Below, piece after piece: positions 11,421 through 22,304 of a stretch of 64,000 bases of DNA (position 1 is its first letter; every line of letters begins with the position of its first letter). A model generated the notes under the pieces. That model ran no database searches. It saw nothing but the letters and a program-made list of their open reading frames with translations, and was not told the DNA's origin. The stretch covers positions 62,001-126,000 of the forward strand of contig JAGPNK010000029.1 of the NCBI GenBank assembly GCA_020746835.1, in the 5' to 3' direction. The position numbers were made by a program, and so were the translations under genes. The DNA is from Stachybotrys elegans (Eukaryota > Ascomycota > Sordariomycetes > Hypocreales > Stachybotryaceae).

Positions 11421-12027
11421 ATGGCAGACACTAGGTTTCAAGATCATATTTTTGACATCTATAATGACTATGAGCTCGACTTCAGCACACCTGTGGCTAG
11501 CCCTGTCGATTCCAGCGAGCTACAGCATCACCCATTCCCATTACATTCTACCATCACGTGGATATTACGATTGCGTAAAGGGAGATTGATGAAACTTACA
11601 GATAACACTATAGAAAACGTCAACATTGCACCTAGTGTATACTGGAAAGACAACTTGGAATCAAAAGTCGTCAGCGAGGCCCAAGATCGAGTGCCCGAGC
11701 CCCAATACGATCATCACGACACCATCATCACTATGTCTTAAGATGACTGCGACTCTGCATTAATAACCTGTGCAGCGAGCCAGTCCCTGTATCCGCCCTA
11801 TGTAGCTCGGGGGCGTCCAAAAGCTCTTCCCACTGCAATGTGTGTTAATATCACGTGACCATTTGCTTGCTGACCGTGAACGACAGCTGGTTCGGAATCT
11901 ACATCGTTCTAAAGATGATAGAGTATGGATTCGTTGCCTTTATCAAGGCCGGCTCATGATGATTAATTTTCTTTTAAACTCCAAATGTCTAGGCATGGTT
12001 CCTAGATATTCTTTAGAGCACATGTAA
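11421..12027 (+). pseudogene. Broken relative of the 60651-61976 gene
   Basis: The first 106 codons (11421-11741) align with the N-terminus of the 441-residue protein at 60651: both have an aromatic/acidic start, STPV, then ITWILRLRKGR versus IEWKLQLRKNK, a T..T.EN segment, AP..YW and a stretch ending TTIT or TTMI. The frame then stops where the relative continues with STTKRGEKK. Further on, 11842-12027 contains RDHLLADRE, like RDRLLAQQE of the relative, in a separate frame, suggesting an internal deletion and frameshift. The molecular role of the family is unknown to me. Confidence 0.6.
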
Positions 12028-12527
12028 AATATACATCAAGTATTGCATAGTCAAAGCGTTAGATTGAAAAGAAATTGCAATGAAACAGCAGGTAGCCGTG
12101 CAACATAGTAGGTAGCTGTGTTTCGTCATTCATATGCGCGAAGGAAAGAGGACGATATAGCTTACAGAGGCTACCGTATAAGTACCCAATCGAAGTCGTG
12201 CCTAGAGTCCTAACCCACGAGTTGAACGTCCTCAATCGACTTTACGACGTGCAAAGATAAGGAAGCTTTGGTAGCCAAGGTGTTTCCCCGCTGGTAAAAC
12301 GTCGGCTATTTTGCCTTAGGGTACACGCGGAATGGTAGGCGCATCATCCAATCATGAGTGGCAATGCTGTTAAGCAGAGCCTCATTATGCATCTTTTAGG
12401 CAGCAGCACATCCCCGCGCAAGACATTTTCATTTATTGTCATTCTTTCTTGATCAACCAGCTTCATCTATCGATCAAATGTCATAAATTCAACCTGGTCG
12501 CTGTCGAAGAAGAACACTTGCCTTGCC

Positions 12528-15500
12528 ATGTCAAATCCGCAAGATTATACCGTCGGCTGGATCTCCGCCATTACAACCGAGTCGGTTGCCGCCCGACAGT
12601 TCCTCGACGAACAACACGACGGTCCCGAGCACCTTGCGCCACATGACAACAACGTGTACACCCTAGGAAAGATCAGACGCCATAATGTCGTCATGGCAAC
12701 TCTACCAAAAGGCGAATACGGAATTACATCGGCGGCAACGGTTGCGAGAGACTTGCTACACAGCTTCCCCAATGTCCGCATCGGCCTCATGGTCGGCATT
12801 GGCGGTGGTGCACCAACTGCGGAACACGACGTGCGCCTAGGCGATATTGTTGTTAGCGGTCGAGATGGTGACCAGGGCGGTGTATTTCAGTACGATTTTG
12901 GCAAGACGATCCAGGACCAAACCTTCCGCCACACGCAGCATCTGAACCAGCCTCCACAACTCCTTCTATCCGCAGTTGGCGCGCTAGAGGTACAGTATGA
13001 GGCTGATGGTCATCAACTTGACGCTCAAGTGACCCAGATATTGGAAAACAAGACTCGGCTCCGCAAGAAGTACTCTCGGCCACCAATGATGAGCGATAAG
13101 TTATACCGATCGGATATTGTGCATCTAGGTTCGCTCCAAGATTGCAGCGAGAGTTGTGGTGATGGCCCAGACCACCTGGTGGATCGGCCGGAACGCGGTG
13201 AGGAAGATGATAATCCTGCCATCCACTACGGACTTATCGCCAGCGCAAATCAATTGATGAAGGATGCGCATATCCGAGATAAATTGGCGGCGGAAAAAGG
13301 CGTCCTCTGCTTCGAGATGGAGGCGGCTGGCCTGATGAACCACTTTCCGTGCCTGGTGATCCGCGGCATTTGCGACTACGCTGATTCGCATAAGAACAAG
13401 GAGTGGCAGGGGTATGCGGCGATGGTGGCTGCGGCCTATGCGAAGGAGCTTCTGCAGCAGATTCCGCCCAACAAGGTGGAAGCAGAAGTACGGATTGCTA
13501 AGGCTCTTAACATCAGTTAGTGTAACTAGCTCGTGGATTTTACAGGCTCTAACTATGAGTAGTCGAACGAAGAATGAAAGGAATAGAGGAGATGACATCT
13601 ACAACCAAAGCTGTAGTCGACAATATCAGATCTAACCACCAGACCGACAAAATCAAGGATTGGCTATGCCCGCCTGACCCTTCGACGAACATCAACCACG
13701 CAATGAAACTCCGCCATGAAGGGACAGGAGCCTGGCTCCTAGACATGCCGTTTTTCCAATCGTGGCTCTCGGGATCCTGTCGACATATATGGTTGAACGG
13801 CTTGGCAGGATGCGGCAAGACGGTCCTGAGTGCGACTATACTGGATCATCTCGCCAAAATGAACGACAGGCTCCTTCTTAGCTTCTACTTTGACTTTAGC
13901 GACGCGAAAAAGCAGACTCTGGATGGCATGTTACGATCGCTTGCTTTCCAAATGTACCAGCATGAGGTTGCCTCTACAGCGCATCTCGATGCTTTATTCC
14001 AAGGTCATTGCAACGGCCATGACCAGCCGTCTACAAACGCATTGTCAGACGTCGTCTGCAAGATGCTTCTGATGGAAGAGAAAATTTCTATTGTCCTAGA
14101 TGCACTGGACGAATCGAAAGCGAGGAATGAGCTTCTACTCTGGCTCGGCGACATTACTTCTAAGCCAGAGCCCCACCATGTGCAATTGTTCTGCACTAGT
14201 CGACCTGAACTAGAGTTCCAGCGTAAGATGCCTAAGCTCATAGGCCAAGACAGTTGCATTTCGATTGACAAAATTGCCGTGAACGCGGACGTCCGAGCAT
14301 ACGTCACATGGCAGCTCGCAAATCGGGAGGATTTTAAGGATAAGAATCTGTCCAAGGACCTCCTTGACCTGATCCAAAGAAGGATTGGCGACGGTGCTGA
14401 TGGAATGTGAGTCTCCGATTCATCCGTGTCTCAAAGAACTAGCTAACACGAGGATTAGGTTCAGGTGGGCAGCCTGTCAGATGGATAGCCTTGCTACATG
14501 CCCAAGTCCCAAAAGCATCAAAGAGACACTTGAACGTCTGCCAAAGGATCTTCCTGAGACATACAAACGGATGCTTCAGAGCATTTTGCCCGATCTTAAA
14601 CCAGCCGCTACACGCCTCTTACAGTTTCTTGTCCATTCCCAACGGCCTCTAACGGTGCCCGAGGCAGTGGAGGTAATAGCCACCGAGATAGGGGTGGACT
14701 CACAGCACTTTGATATCGACAGAAGAGTTTTCGATGGTACTGAAATCTTGCGATACTGTCCCGGTTTGATTTCCATCGTCGAGGCCAAGGATCACTACAA
14801 CGTTGTCAGGGCCGAGTTGCACCTTGCCCACTTCTCGGTGAAAGAATATTTGGAAACTCAAGTCGATTTTAAGCAGCAAATTGCCAGTCTCGTCATCGCA
14901 CAAACATGTCTGTCATACCTGACAGACATCACAGACACTCATGAAACTGCACGAGATTTTCCCATGGCCCGATTTGCAGCGAAGATCTGGACAAGCCACG
15001 GTGCGTTGGCGGAGAGTGATAACGACTTATTTCGAGCAATCTTGATGTTCCTTCAAGAGGAGAACACTTTCCAGCGATGGGGCCGCTTATATCAAGCGGA
15101 TCAGATATGGAGCGTTAAACCCGGCCCCCCAAGAGGATCTAGACTGTACTACGCTTGCCTTGGGGGGCTTGCTAGGGTGGCAGAAGAGCTGATTATTAAA
15201 GGAGCGAATGTCAATGCTCAGGGCGGCTTCTACAGTAATGCTCTACAGGCAGCTTCATCTAGAGGCTATGCCAAGATTGTGGAGCTACTCTTGGAGAATG
15301 GAGCGGATGTCAATGCTCAGGGCGGCAAATATGACAATGCTCTCTACTCAGCTTCATCAGAAGGCCATGACAAGATTGTCGAGCTACTATTGCATAAGGG
15401 AGCGAATGTCAATGCTCAGGGCGGCAGGTACGGCAATGCTCTACATGCAGCTTCATCAAACGGCCATGACAAGATTGTTGAGCTCCTCTTAGAGAAGGGA

Positions 15501-16445
15501 GCGAATGTCAATGCTCAGAGCCGCTACTACGGCAATGCTCTCTACTCAGCTTCATCAAACGGCTATGACAAGATTGTTGAGCTCCTCTTGGAGAAGGGAG
15601 CAAATGTCAATGCTCGGAGCGGCAAATATGGCAATGCTCTCTACTCAGCTTCATCAAACGGCCATGACAAGATTGTTGAGCTCCTCTTGGAGAAGGGAGC
15701 GAATGTCAATGCTCAGAGCGGCATCTACGGCAATTCTCTACAGGAAGCTTCATCAAGAGGCCATGACAAGATTGTCGAGCTACTATTGCATAAGGGAGCG
15801 AATGTCAATGCTCAGAGCGGCAGGTACGGCAATGCTCTACATGCAGCTTCATCAAACGGCCATGACAAGATTGTCGAGCTCCTCTTGGAGAAGGGAGCGA
15901 ATGTCAATGCCCAGGGCGGCTTCCATGATAATGCTCTACAGGCAGCTTCATCAAACGGCCATGACAAGATTGTTAAGCTCCTCTTAGAGAAGGGAGCGAA
16001 TGTCAATGCTCGGAGCGGTTACTACGGCAATGCTCTACAGGAAGCTTCATCAAGAGGCCATGACAAGATTGTCGAGCTCCTCTTGGAGAAGGGAGCGAAT
16101 GTCAATGCTCAGGGCGGCTTCTATGACAATGCTCTACAGGCAGCTTCATCAAACGGCCATGACAAGATTGTTAAGCTCCTCTTAGAGAAGGGAGCGAATG
16201 TCAATGCTCGGAGCGGTTACTACGGCAATGCTCTACAGGAAGCTTCATCAAGAGGCCATGACAAGATTGTTGAGCTCCTCCTAGAGAAGGGAGCGAATGT
16301 CAATGCTCGGAGCGGCATCTACGGCAATGCTCTACAGGAAGCTTCATCAAGAGGCCATGACAAGATTGTCGAGCTCCTCTTGGAGAAGGGAGCAAATGCA
16401 CCAGCAACCTTGCGACAGCCGCAGCAGCTCTGCCAGGGATTATGA
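12528..16445 (+). CDS. NLR-like receptor: PNP-UDP phosphorylase domain, NACHT, ankyrin repeats
   Basis: Three exons (12528-13515, 13563-14406, 14459-16445; introns 47 and 52 nt, phases matching) give 1272 residues. The architecture is that of fungal STAND proteins implicated in non-self recognition and programmed cell death. Residues 5-325 form a nucleoside phosphorylase-type domain ([42 protein letters not shown]). The NACHT domain has Walker A GLAGCGKT (about 409-416) and Walker B VLDALDES (about 505-513), followed by the usual helical region with HFSVKEYLE. Twelve 33-residue ankyrin repeats fill about 859-1254. The ATG is the first in frame and sits just before the phosphorylase domain. 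All key motifs are intact. The repeat array is nearly identical at DNA level, which in this family is taken as a sign of rapid, recombination-driven evolution of specificity. Confidence 0.93.
15201..16388 (+). repeat. Twelve-unit 99-bp coding repeat (ankyrin array)
   Basis: Each unit is 99 bp and encodes GANVNA..., NAL..ASS.G and [11 protein letters not shown]. Differences between units fall in a few codons: the loop after VNA (GGFY, SGKY, SRYY, SGIY) and the residues around ALQA, ALYS, ALHA and ALQE. Units 8-9 and 10-11 form a nearly identical 198-bp duplicated pair, so recent unequal exchange is visible. Confidence 0.92.
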
Positions 16446-16620
16446 CGCATCTAACAGGTCAGTATACGGGACGATGATTCCCTCGGCAACTGTATGAGCT
16501 GTGACAACGCAACCAACTGCACCAGCAACCTTGCGGAAGCGGCAGAAACTCTGCGAGAGTTGAGGGAAGGCGTCCGAAATGTCAGTGTACGTGGCCATGG
16601 TTCCCGGTACAATGTTTGTT
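16398..16620 (+). repeat. Direct duplication of the 3' tail after the ankyrin array
   Basis: Starting at 16398 and again at 16519, GCACCAGCAACCTTGCG is followed by similar sequence (CAGCAGCTCTGC versus CAGAAACTCTGC, GTCAGTATACG versus GTCAGTGTACG). The first copy contains the NLR stop codon. The tail was duplicated with a period of 121 bp, unrelated to the 99-bp ankyrin unit. Confidence 0.6.
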
Positions 16621-17554
16621 TGTGGCTTGACACTATGGAAGCAGCAGCAACTTTATGGGAACTGCGGCAACCTTGCGGCTGGTTTCTCGAGGTTTAGTTG
16701 ACGATAGCCTTATTGTCTTTCCCTATACTACTTATTACGACTGGGTTTAGCACCTCTCTGACTGGTGATTTAGGCTCAAGGCTGGCCCGGCTCGCAGGTA
16801 CAGTTATTGTTCCGAATCGCGCGAACGTCGATCGTATTCTACGGGGTGCTTGGGAAGTGCAATGCGCAACATCAAGTATACTGTAACTTCGTCAGAAAAG
16901 GCTTATTTTATTATGTGCAGGATCTGATCGTGCTGGGATCGTGTTCTTCGAGGAGCCATACTGGGGAATTGCGCGTCTTCTGGCCTATCGTGGGTGGTGA
17001 GAGGATGAAGGAACCGAAGGTGAAGGGGGTGGGGGTACAGGTACTAGGGTCCAGTTTTGGGCACTGAGTCATTATGAGACCTTTTTGCAGGGGGCCAAAA
17101 ATGGGCTTCTGTTAAGCTCGGTACTTTGGCCCACTATATTGCACACTGTGACTTGACCAGAGAGTGACTTGTGCTAAAAATGTTGTAAAGCTAAAAAACG
17201 GAAGCTAAAGGTGAATCTCATTGTATCACAAAGATCTAGACTAAGTAGAGTGGATTGATCAGGGCTTTTCGGCTTTTGCCTAGCGCGCGGTACCGACTGC
17301 CGATAAGACTGAGGCCATTATTGGATCTCTCCAGCTGTTGCGGGACACGGGTGGCTGGGAAAGCGGTCACATCCCCTGATAACTACAAAAATTTCTTCCA
17401 AGTTTAGGTAAGAATCTATTGATCTTATTATCAATGGGCACAGGATTGGCTGGGCAAAGGTCCATAGGCCACACTAGCGAAGTGTTCCTGTATTGCGGCC
17501 TCCTTCTGTGCATGTGGAGCCGTCAACTATCTCATAGCTAGTTATATGCATAGA
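16621..17554. other. No gene recognised between the NLR and WOPR loci
   Basis: Only short unconnected frames occur. I see no RNA gene or repeat here. Confidence 0.5.
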
Positions 17555-18181
17555 CTACCAAACCATCTCAAAGGCATTCTCCAGATACTCAGGCTGAAAT
17601 TCCCATGTAAGCTGGGTATCAGGTGGAAAGCAGTCGGAGGAGTCGTCGTATGAGTCATTGAACCAAAAAGCATCTTCCACAAACTCCGTAGCTGGGTATT
17701 CGTTGTGCGTGTGAAGGGCATCCTCCAGATGTCCCTGCAGCGAAGGAACCGGAAGAAATCCACTACAGGCATCATGTTGGGTAAAGTAACAGACAACCCA
17801 GTATGATGCGCCAGCCCTACTGAGGTTGATCATCTTTCGAACCAGGCCTTCCTCTGTTGGGATGCTTGTCGTCTTGTTTTATAGCTCGTGATAGATGAGG
17901 AAGCCGTCAAGGTTGTAGCGCGGGCTCCAGGACCGGCCGTCCGTCCAGCGCTTGATATTGGAAAGCGCTTCATTGTACACAAATGTACTTCCGCTCTTAA
18001 TAAGGTCTTCCTGTTCATCTGCTCGCAGTCTTCGAGATAACTGACGTAGCGAACCTTGGATACAGGCGTCAAGAAGAAGGTTGGCATCTTCGACACTGCC
18101 GATATATCCAATGTAGGTAGGATGGGCCTCGACGTCATTCATCATGTCTTGGTAGGACGGGTTATAGAGTCGGAGGTTCAA
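17555..18181 (-). pseudogene. WOPR-domain (Gti1/Pac2 family) regulator with in-frame stop
   Basis: WOPR proteins are fungal DNA-binding regulators of morphology, sporulation and virulence-related secretion. Residues from 18181 onward show the first WOPR half: TYIGYIGSVEDANLLLDAC, RRLRADEQEDLIKSGSTFV, then KRWTDGRSWSP and FLIYHEL. Directly after HEL a TAA (17881-17879) interrupts the frame. The same frame resumes with GLVRKM and the second WOPR half (ASYWVVCYFTQHDACSG), then an acidic Phe-rich tail to 17555. No GT-AG intron can remove the stop. A CAA-to-TAA change would fit one C-to-T event. Either the gene is dead or only a 100-residue half domain is made. Confidence 0.72.
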
Positions 18182-18814
18182 GGATTGTTGACGTCGTTTT
18201 CCCCTTGAGACAAGTAACTGGTAAATTTTGAGCTAAGGCAAGTCAGCACCCTTTCACCAGTTTAGCTAGTTCATGTGATTTATAATTTTTGCTTTCAAGC
18301 TAGCGCCATATATGGCGTATACGCCTCCTGAAAGCAGAAATTGGATGGATATGTTTTGAAGCCGAGTTACTTGTCCGAAACCTTCACGTGGGTTGGAAGC
18401 CATTTCCTGACGCCAATCCACCAACTTCTAGCGCCTAGTGTCTAATGCCAAAGCTTCTGACTAGTCGAGGCATTAGTATGTGCGTGGCGAGAAAGCCAAC
18501 TATCACGAAATTCATTCGAGGAATCAAAGCCGGCTTACAACTAGCGGTCAGAGAGCGTAAATCGCATTGATGTATGTATGTACAGTATCTTTTTCTCTAT
18601 TGTGTACGACTGCATTGGCTGCCAAGACGCCACTCTGTATTGACTCTTAATACTTCTTCCACTGGAACTGCATCCCTCTTTATATCATTATACATACATA
18701 TATTAGATTGTGATATTTAAACCTTGCTTTTCATTCTATATTCCTATTGGCCGGTGCTGGCATAGTAATTACTAGTTTCCATAGCACTTGAAGTTATGCA
18801 TACAACGTATACTA
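18182..18814. other. Region upstream of the WOPR locus, no gene seen
   Basis: AT-rich 630 bp with no supported frame. It would hold the promoter of the WOPR gene at its left side and the 3' flank of the coiled-coil gene at its right. Confidence 0.45.
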
Positions 18815-19231
18815 TTATGCATTTAACTTTCTCTTCTTTCTTGCTTCGCCCTCTATGGGCTGGGAATTCTTATCCTGTTCTAGTTGAGCGCTTAGGTTTG
18901 TTATGATCTGCTCCTTTTCTGCGTTGGCCTTAATAAGACTCTCTGTCTCTTCTCTAGCCATAAGTAGAAGATACTCTTGCGATTCAATAACGCAATCCTT
19001 CTCCGCTATCTCTTTGACTTTCCCAGATAGAGTTTCCTTATGTTGATCGAGCTCCATTTCCAAAACTTGTTTATGAAAGAAAATCTCATCGCACTGATCG
19101 ACATACTTGGAGATAATATTCAACAATTCCCGGTTTTGAGAATAGGATACCTCAAGCTGGCCTCGGATCTGATGATAGTGCCACTTTAAATTATCTAAAT
19201 TGTGAGAAGCCCCGTGATCTTCATCAAACAT
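18815..19231 (-). CDS. Small coiled-coil protein
   Basis: The 138-residue product is almost entirely a predicted long helix with heptad-like spacing (EVSYSQNRELLNIISKYVDQ, QVLEMELDQHKETL, KEIAEKDCVIE, ANAEKEQIITNLSAQLEQ) and ends with a basic KKRKLNA that could be a nuclear signal. Upstream of the ATG lies an acceptor-like CTTCTAG and a donor-like GTACGT about 50 nt before it, so one short 5' exon may be missing from this model. No known family is recognised. It resembles in size and composition three other genes within 4 kb. Confidence 0.5.
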   Translation of the reverse strand: MFDEDHGASHNLDNLKWHYHQIRGQLEVSYSQNRELLNIISKYVDQCDEIFFHKQVLEMELDQHKETLSGKVKEIAEKDCVIESQEYLLLMAREETESLIKANAEKEQIITNLSAQLEQDKNSQPIEGEARKKRKLNA

Positions 19232-20616
19232 CGAAGAATATTGGTTCCTAGAAGTACATGTTAATCAGAGGAATTTTTATCTTGAACATAACGTACATGA
19301 TGATACGAAGGGTGTCATGCGAGGCATGTAACTAGAGTATAGAGTATGCAGGTTAACACGTAGTCCAGCATGTCTTCATATAAGCTAGCCGCACCACCTG
19401 CTGGGAAGGGTAGAAAATGGATGAAATCGCCTTGGGACTCTGCGATCTCAGCAGCTGTAACTGGCTACTAGCGATAGGGTATGCATGTATCGAGTTGCCT
19501 ACGAGAAATACCGCTAATCCAAACTTGATTTTGCTTGTACATAACCAAGTCACTCGGCTACGGCCGTTCATATGCGTGTGCCTGATGTAATGGTACAGCA
19601 TGTAGCTTCTAACCAATCATGGTAGCTATCAAATGTTTCTCATCCTCACGACCAAAGCGACAAATCTTTCTTCCAATTGTAGTCTTGACTGAACTGAATG
19701 ATTTCCATTCCAGTGAGTCATATTGATTTCACTCGGCCGCCCGGCCAGTCGGCTATCCTCTACGGGCAGCCTAACGATGGCCTCGTTGTGTTTCTCTCCA
19801 CTGTTTACGACTGCATTGGCTACCGGGGCACTGGGCACCACCCCTACTGTTTATTTGCCCTCTACTGCCTCACTCTACCTCCCCGAAACGTCTGTCCTGC
19901 TTGGATAGGCCCTAGAGGGAGGGATAGGGATGTGGCTAGTTAATGGTTGCAGGCCAGGGTCCCCTTGACCTCGGAGCGACGGAGAAACTGCAATGCTTTT
20001 CCGGAAAGGAGGTCGTTATCACGGAGTTAACGCTAAACTAGCTGGACTACTGAAATCCACTAAACTAGCTAGATTGCTTAGTGGTTCAGTAGTGCATATG
20101 GCAAATGAGGTTATCACGGGCCAACAGTTCCTCACCCCACCATGCTGCTCGATGCCGAGAGGCGGCATTTTCTCGTGGGTAGAGCGTAGGCCCATTACGG
20201 CATTCATTGCCGGGGGATACGACATCAGCTCAGGACCCAGAAGGACTAAATTAGTGAGGAAGATACCTTTTGGAGCCAACCAGTGGACACAGGAAAGAAC
20301 CGAAAGACAACGGGGGAAGCACATAGCAAAAAGAAGTGTGGTGACTAGTGAATGCGTATTCTATTTTCATACAACCCCTCCATCGACCTCGCCTCGCTTT
20401 CGGCTCACTTTCGGCTCGCTTTCGGCCGACGAACGGTCTGCTAACCGTAGCCCCCCCCCCCCCCCCCCCGACGACATACGCTTTTGCTGCTGCTGCCGAT
20501 GTCGCTGCCCCCTCATTGTTCGCATACACTTTTGTTCTTTTCCTCGCTGCATGCACCTGCTCTCCACCATAATTCCTGCGTAACCATTCGAACCACAACA
20601 GCCGCACAGAATCTTA
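19232..20616. other. 1.4-kb stretch without a supported gene; contains a 19-C run
   Basis: Frames in this stretch are short, overlap each other and show no family signal. A run of 19 C residues lies at 20451-20469 next to a short tandem of TTTCGGCTCRCT. The open frames around the C run are artefacts of the simple sequence. Confidence 0.45.
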
Positions 20617-20958
20617 TTAGTCATGGGCCTTCCACTGACTGTTCTCTTGCTGAATCACGCTATTGTACTTTTGAACGGCCGAATATAAGCCATTCGCATG
20701 AAACTCGAGCAGCTCCACGACGGGATGGAGCACCTCATTTACTAATGTTTTGTAATACTCAATCTCCCGCCTCAGCCGCCCATTCTCCTGTGTCAGCTCT
20801 ATTATTCTCTTTTCTACAGAGATAGGCTTCTTCCGCATTTGAATTTCGTGGGGCATCGTATCAAATGCTGTAGTTGTCCCTCCCGCAGCCCTGATTTCAA
20901 AATCAATGAGCGTCGGAGACGATGGCGCCTTTCTCTGAGTCACACTCGCGGTATCCAT
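20617..20958 (-). CDS. Small coiled-coil protein
   Basis: A single-exon frame of 113 residues. The N-terminal half is Thr/Pro/Ala-rich, and the C-terminal half forms a helix with heptads (SVEKRIIELTQENGRLRREI, YYKTLVNEVLHPVVELLEF) followed by a second short helix. No enzyme motif is seen. Similar size, heptad content and neighbourhood link it to the genes at 18815, 21377 and 22305. Confidence 0.45.
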   Translation of the reverse strand: MDTASVTQRKAPSSPTLIDFEIRAAGGTTTAFDTMPHEIQMRKKPISVEKRIIELTQENGRLRREIEYYKTLVNEVLHPVVELLEFHANGLYSAVQKYNSVIQQENSQWKAHD

Positions 20959-21192
20959 CCTGGTAAGTAAGAGTGGTCCTTGTGTGGGACATGTCAGCTG
21001 ATCCTAAGGGCATGCGGTGATTCTTATGAAGGGATCAGTGCGCAGCCATTTTTTACGGACCGGATCATGAGCTGAGACAAGCGCAATTAGCCAAGAGCCG
21101 AGGCCCCACACTACCATCTCCATAACTGGATGCAAGTATGATTGTGCTTCTTTCACATTTTCTTTCCTCTGCAATTTGTACTGTAACAGCTT

Positions 21193-21360
21193 GTACTGTT
21201 ATGTGCAAAAGCAGCTTCCTCCGCGAATTATCTTTGTTTCTTTTGAGAAGCACAGGCGTACCATATGATTGGCCGAAAGAAGCCAAAAGTGGATAAATGG
21301 GCCAAATTCACACACTCATTGTTAGTGAAAACAGGAAGCTGCTTTTGCACATAACAGTAC
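21193..21360. repeat. 28-bp perfect inverted repeat with 112-bp spacer (fold-back)
   Basis: GTACTGTTATGTGCAAAAGC... at 21193-21220 is the exact reverse complement of 21333-21360. The arms are perfect over 28 bp, then diverge. The spacer has no gene. It could be a small fold-back or MITE-like element, or a transcript hairpin. It lies between two coiled-coil genes. Confidence 0.75.
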
Positions 21361-21376
21361 GTAACTCGACAGAATC

Positions 21377-21883
21377 TTAGTCTGTGCTCCAGTCAATCTG
21401 CTCCTCCTCTCCTAGCTGTGCCCCTCCCTGCTGTCCAGTATCTCCATCAATTCTCCCTCCTCCATTCCCCCCGTAATTATCGTTCCGGCCGGTGTTGTGT
21501 TCGGATTGATTGTCGGAGATTTGCTCAGTGTGGCCCGTGACTACCGACGCTAGATGGAATACCGGCTCTAACGAGGGATTGGTGTTGTTTAGGTCGCATC
21601 TGCCGGAAAATGAATCGCCCTCTCCTCGAGCCTGAGCAAGGTCGGCTTCAAGAGAAATAATAAGATCGCGTTGGGTTTCAATCATTCGCTGAAGTATGCA
21701 GTGACAGTCCCGTATCTCTTGGTTGTCTTTCTCTAACTCGCCGATCTTCCCCTGTAGCGACTGCAGCTCTCGGCTCTGGGATTCTGCGTGGACCTGCCAC
21801 TGGTAAATGCTGGCGTTGTACTCCTGGAGTGATGCAAGGAAGACCCTGACTGGTATACTGTGGGGAAGTGGCAGGCTTGTCAT
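21377..21883 (-). CDS. Small coiled-coil protein with acidic Gly/Asn-rich tail
   Basis: From the ATG at 21883 (MTSLPLPHSIPVRVF) the protein has 168 residues. A helix with heptads runs over about residues 17-85 (QSRELQSLQGKIGELEKDNQ, MIETQRDLIISLEADLAQA), followed by a low-complexity NYGGNGGG and acidic tail. The frame is open upstream to an ATG at 21982, but that extension spans a directly repeated GGTTGGACTGCACAGATGA and is more likely 5' UTR. The function is unknown. Confidence 0.5.
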   Translation of the reverse strand: MTSLPLPHSIPVRVFLASLQEYNASIYQWQVHAESQSRELQSLQGKIGELEKDNQEIRDCHCILQRMIETQRDLIISLEADLAQARGEGDSFSGRCDLNNTNPSLEPVFHLASVVTGHTEQISDNQSEHNTGRNDNYGGNGGGRIDGDTGQQGGAQLGEEEQIDWSTD

Positions 21884-22304
21884 TTTGGGGTGGTTGGACT
21901 GCACAGATGATGTTGGTTGGACTGCACAGATGAGATTGGTTAGTTCCTGCGAAGGACTTGTATTTGGATCACGACAGCCCATGGTTTATCTAGTGTTTAA
22001 GGACAGCCAACAGTTTAGGGCATTGCCCAGATGTTGGTTATGACAAGATCCAGTTTCGGCGCTGCTCCAAAGATCACTGAGGTTATAAAGTAGAGAGCTG
22101 CATCCAATTCTAGAGGCTTCTTGATACCCATCAGAGTTCTTCCCCTCCCAGCTCCCCTTCCGGCACTCTTGCACTACTTCCAACCCTTCCACTTCCAATC
22201 CTTCCAGCTTCAACCGTTTGCTTCCTGTCCCCTATTACCGGTTTCTACTTACCACGCAATCTGTTCGCGTCCCAGTTTCTCTTATCTGAGCATCAACCAG
22301 CAAA

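Noticed and set aside
15208..16497. Second-frame open reading frames over the ankyrin array (MSMLRAA repeats)
   Set aside because: These are shadows created by the 99-bp coding repeat; the ankyrin frame carries the family signal and the correct splice phases.
19993..20583. Long open frames on both strands around the C run
   Set aside because: They depend on a 19-C homopolymer and simple repeats, overlap on opposite strands and show no protein-family signal.
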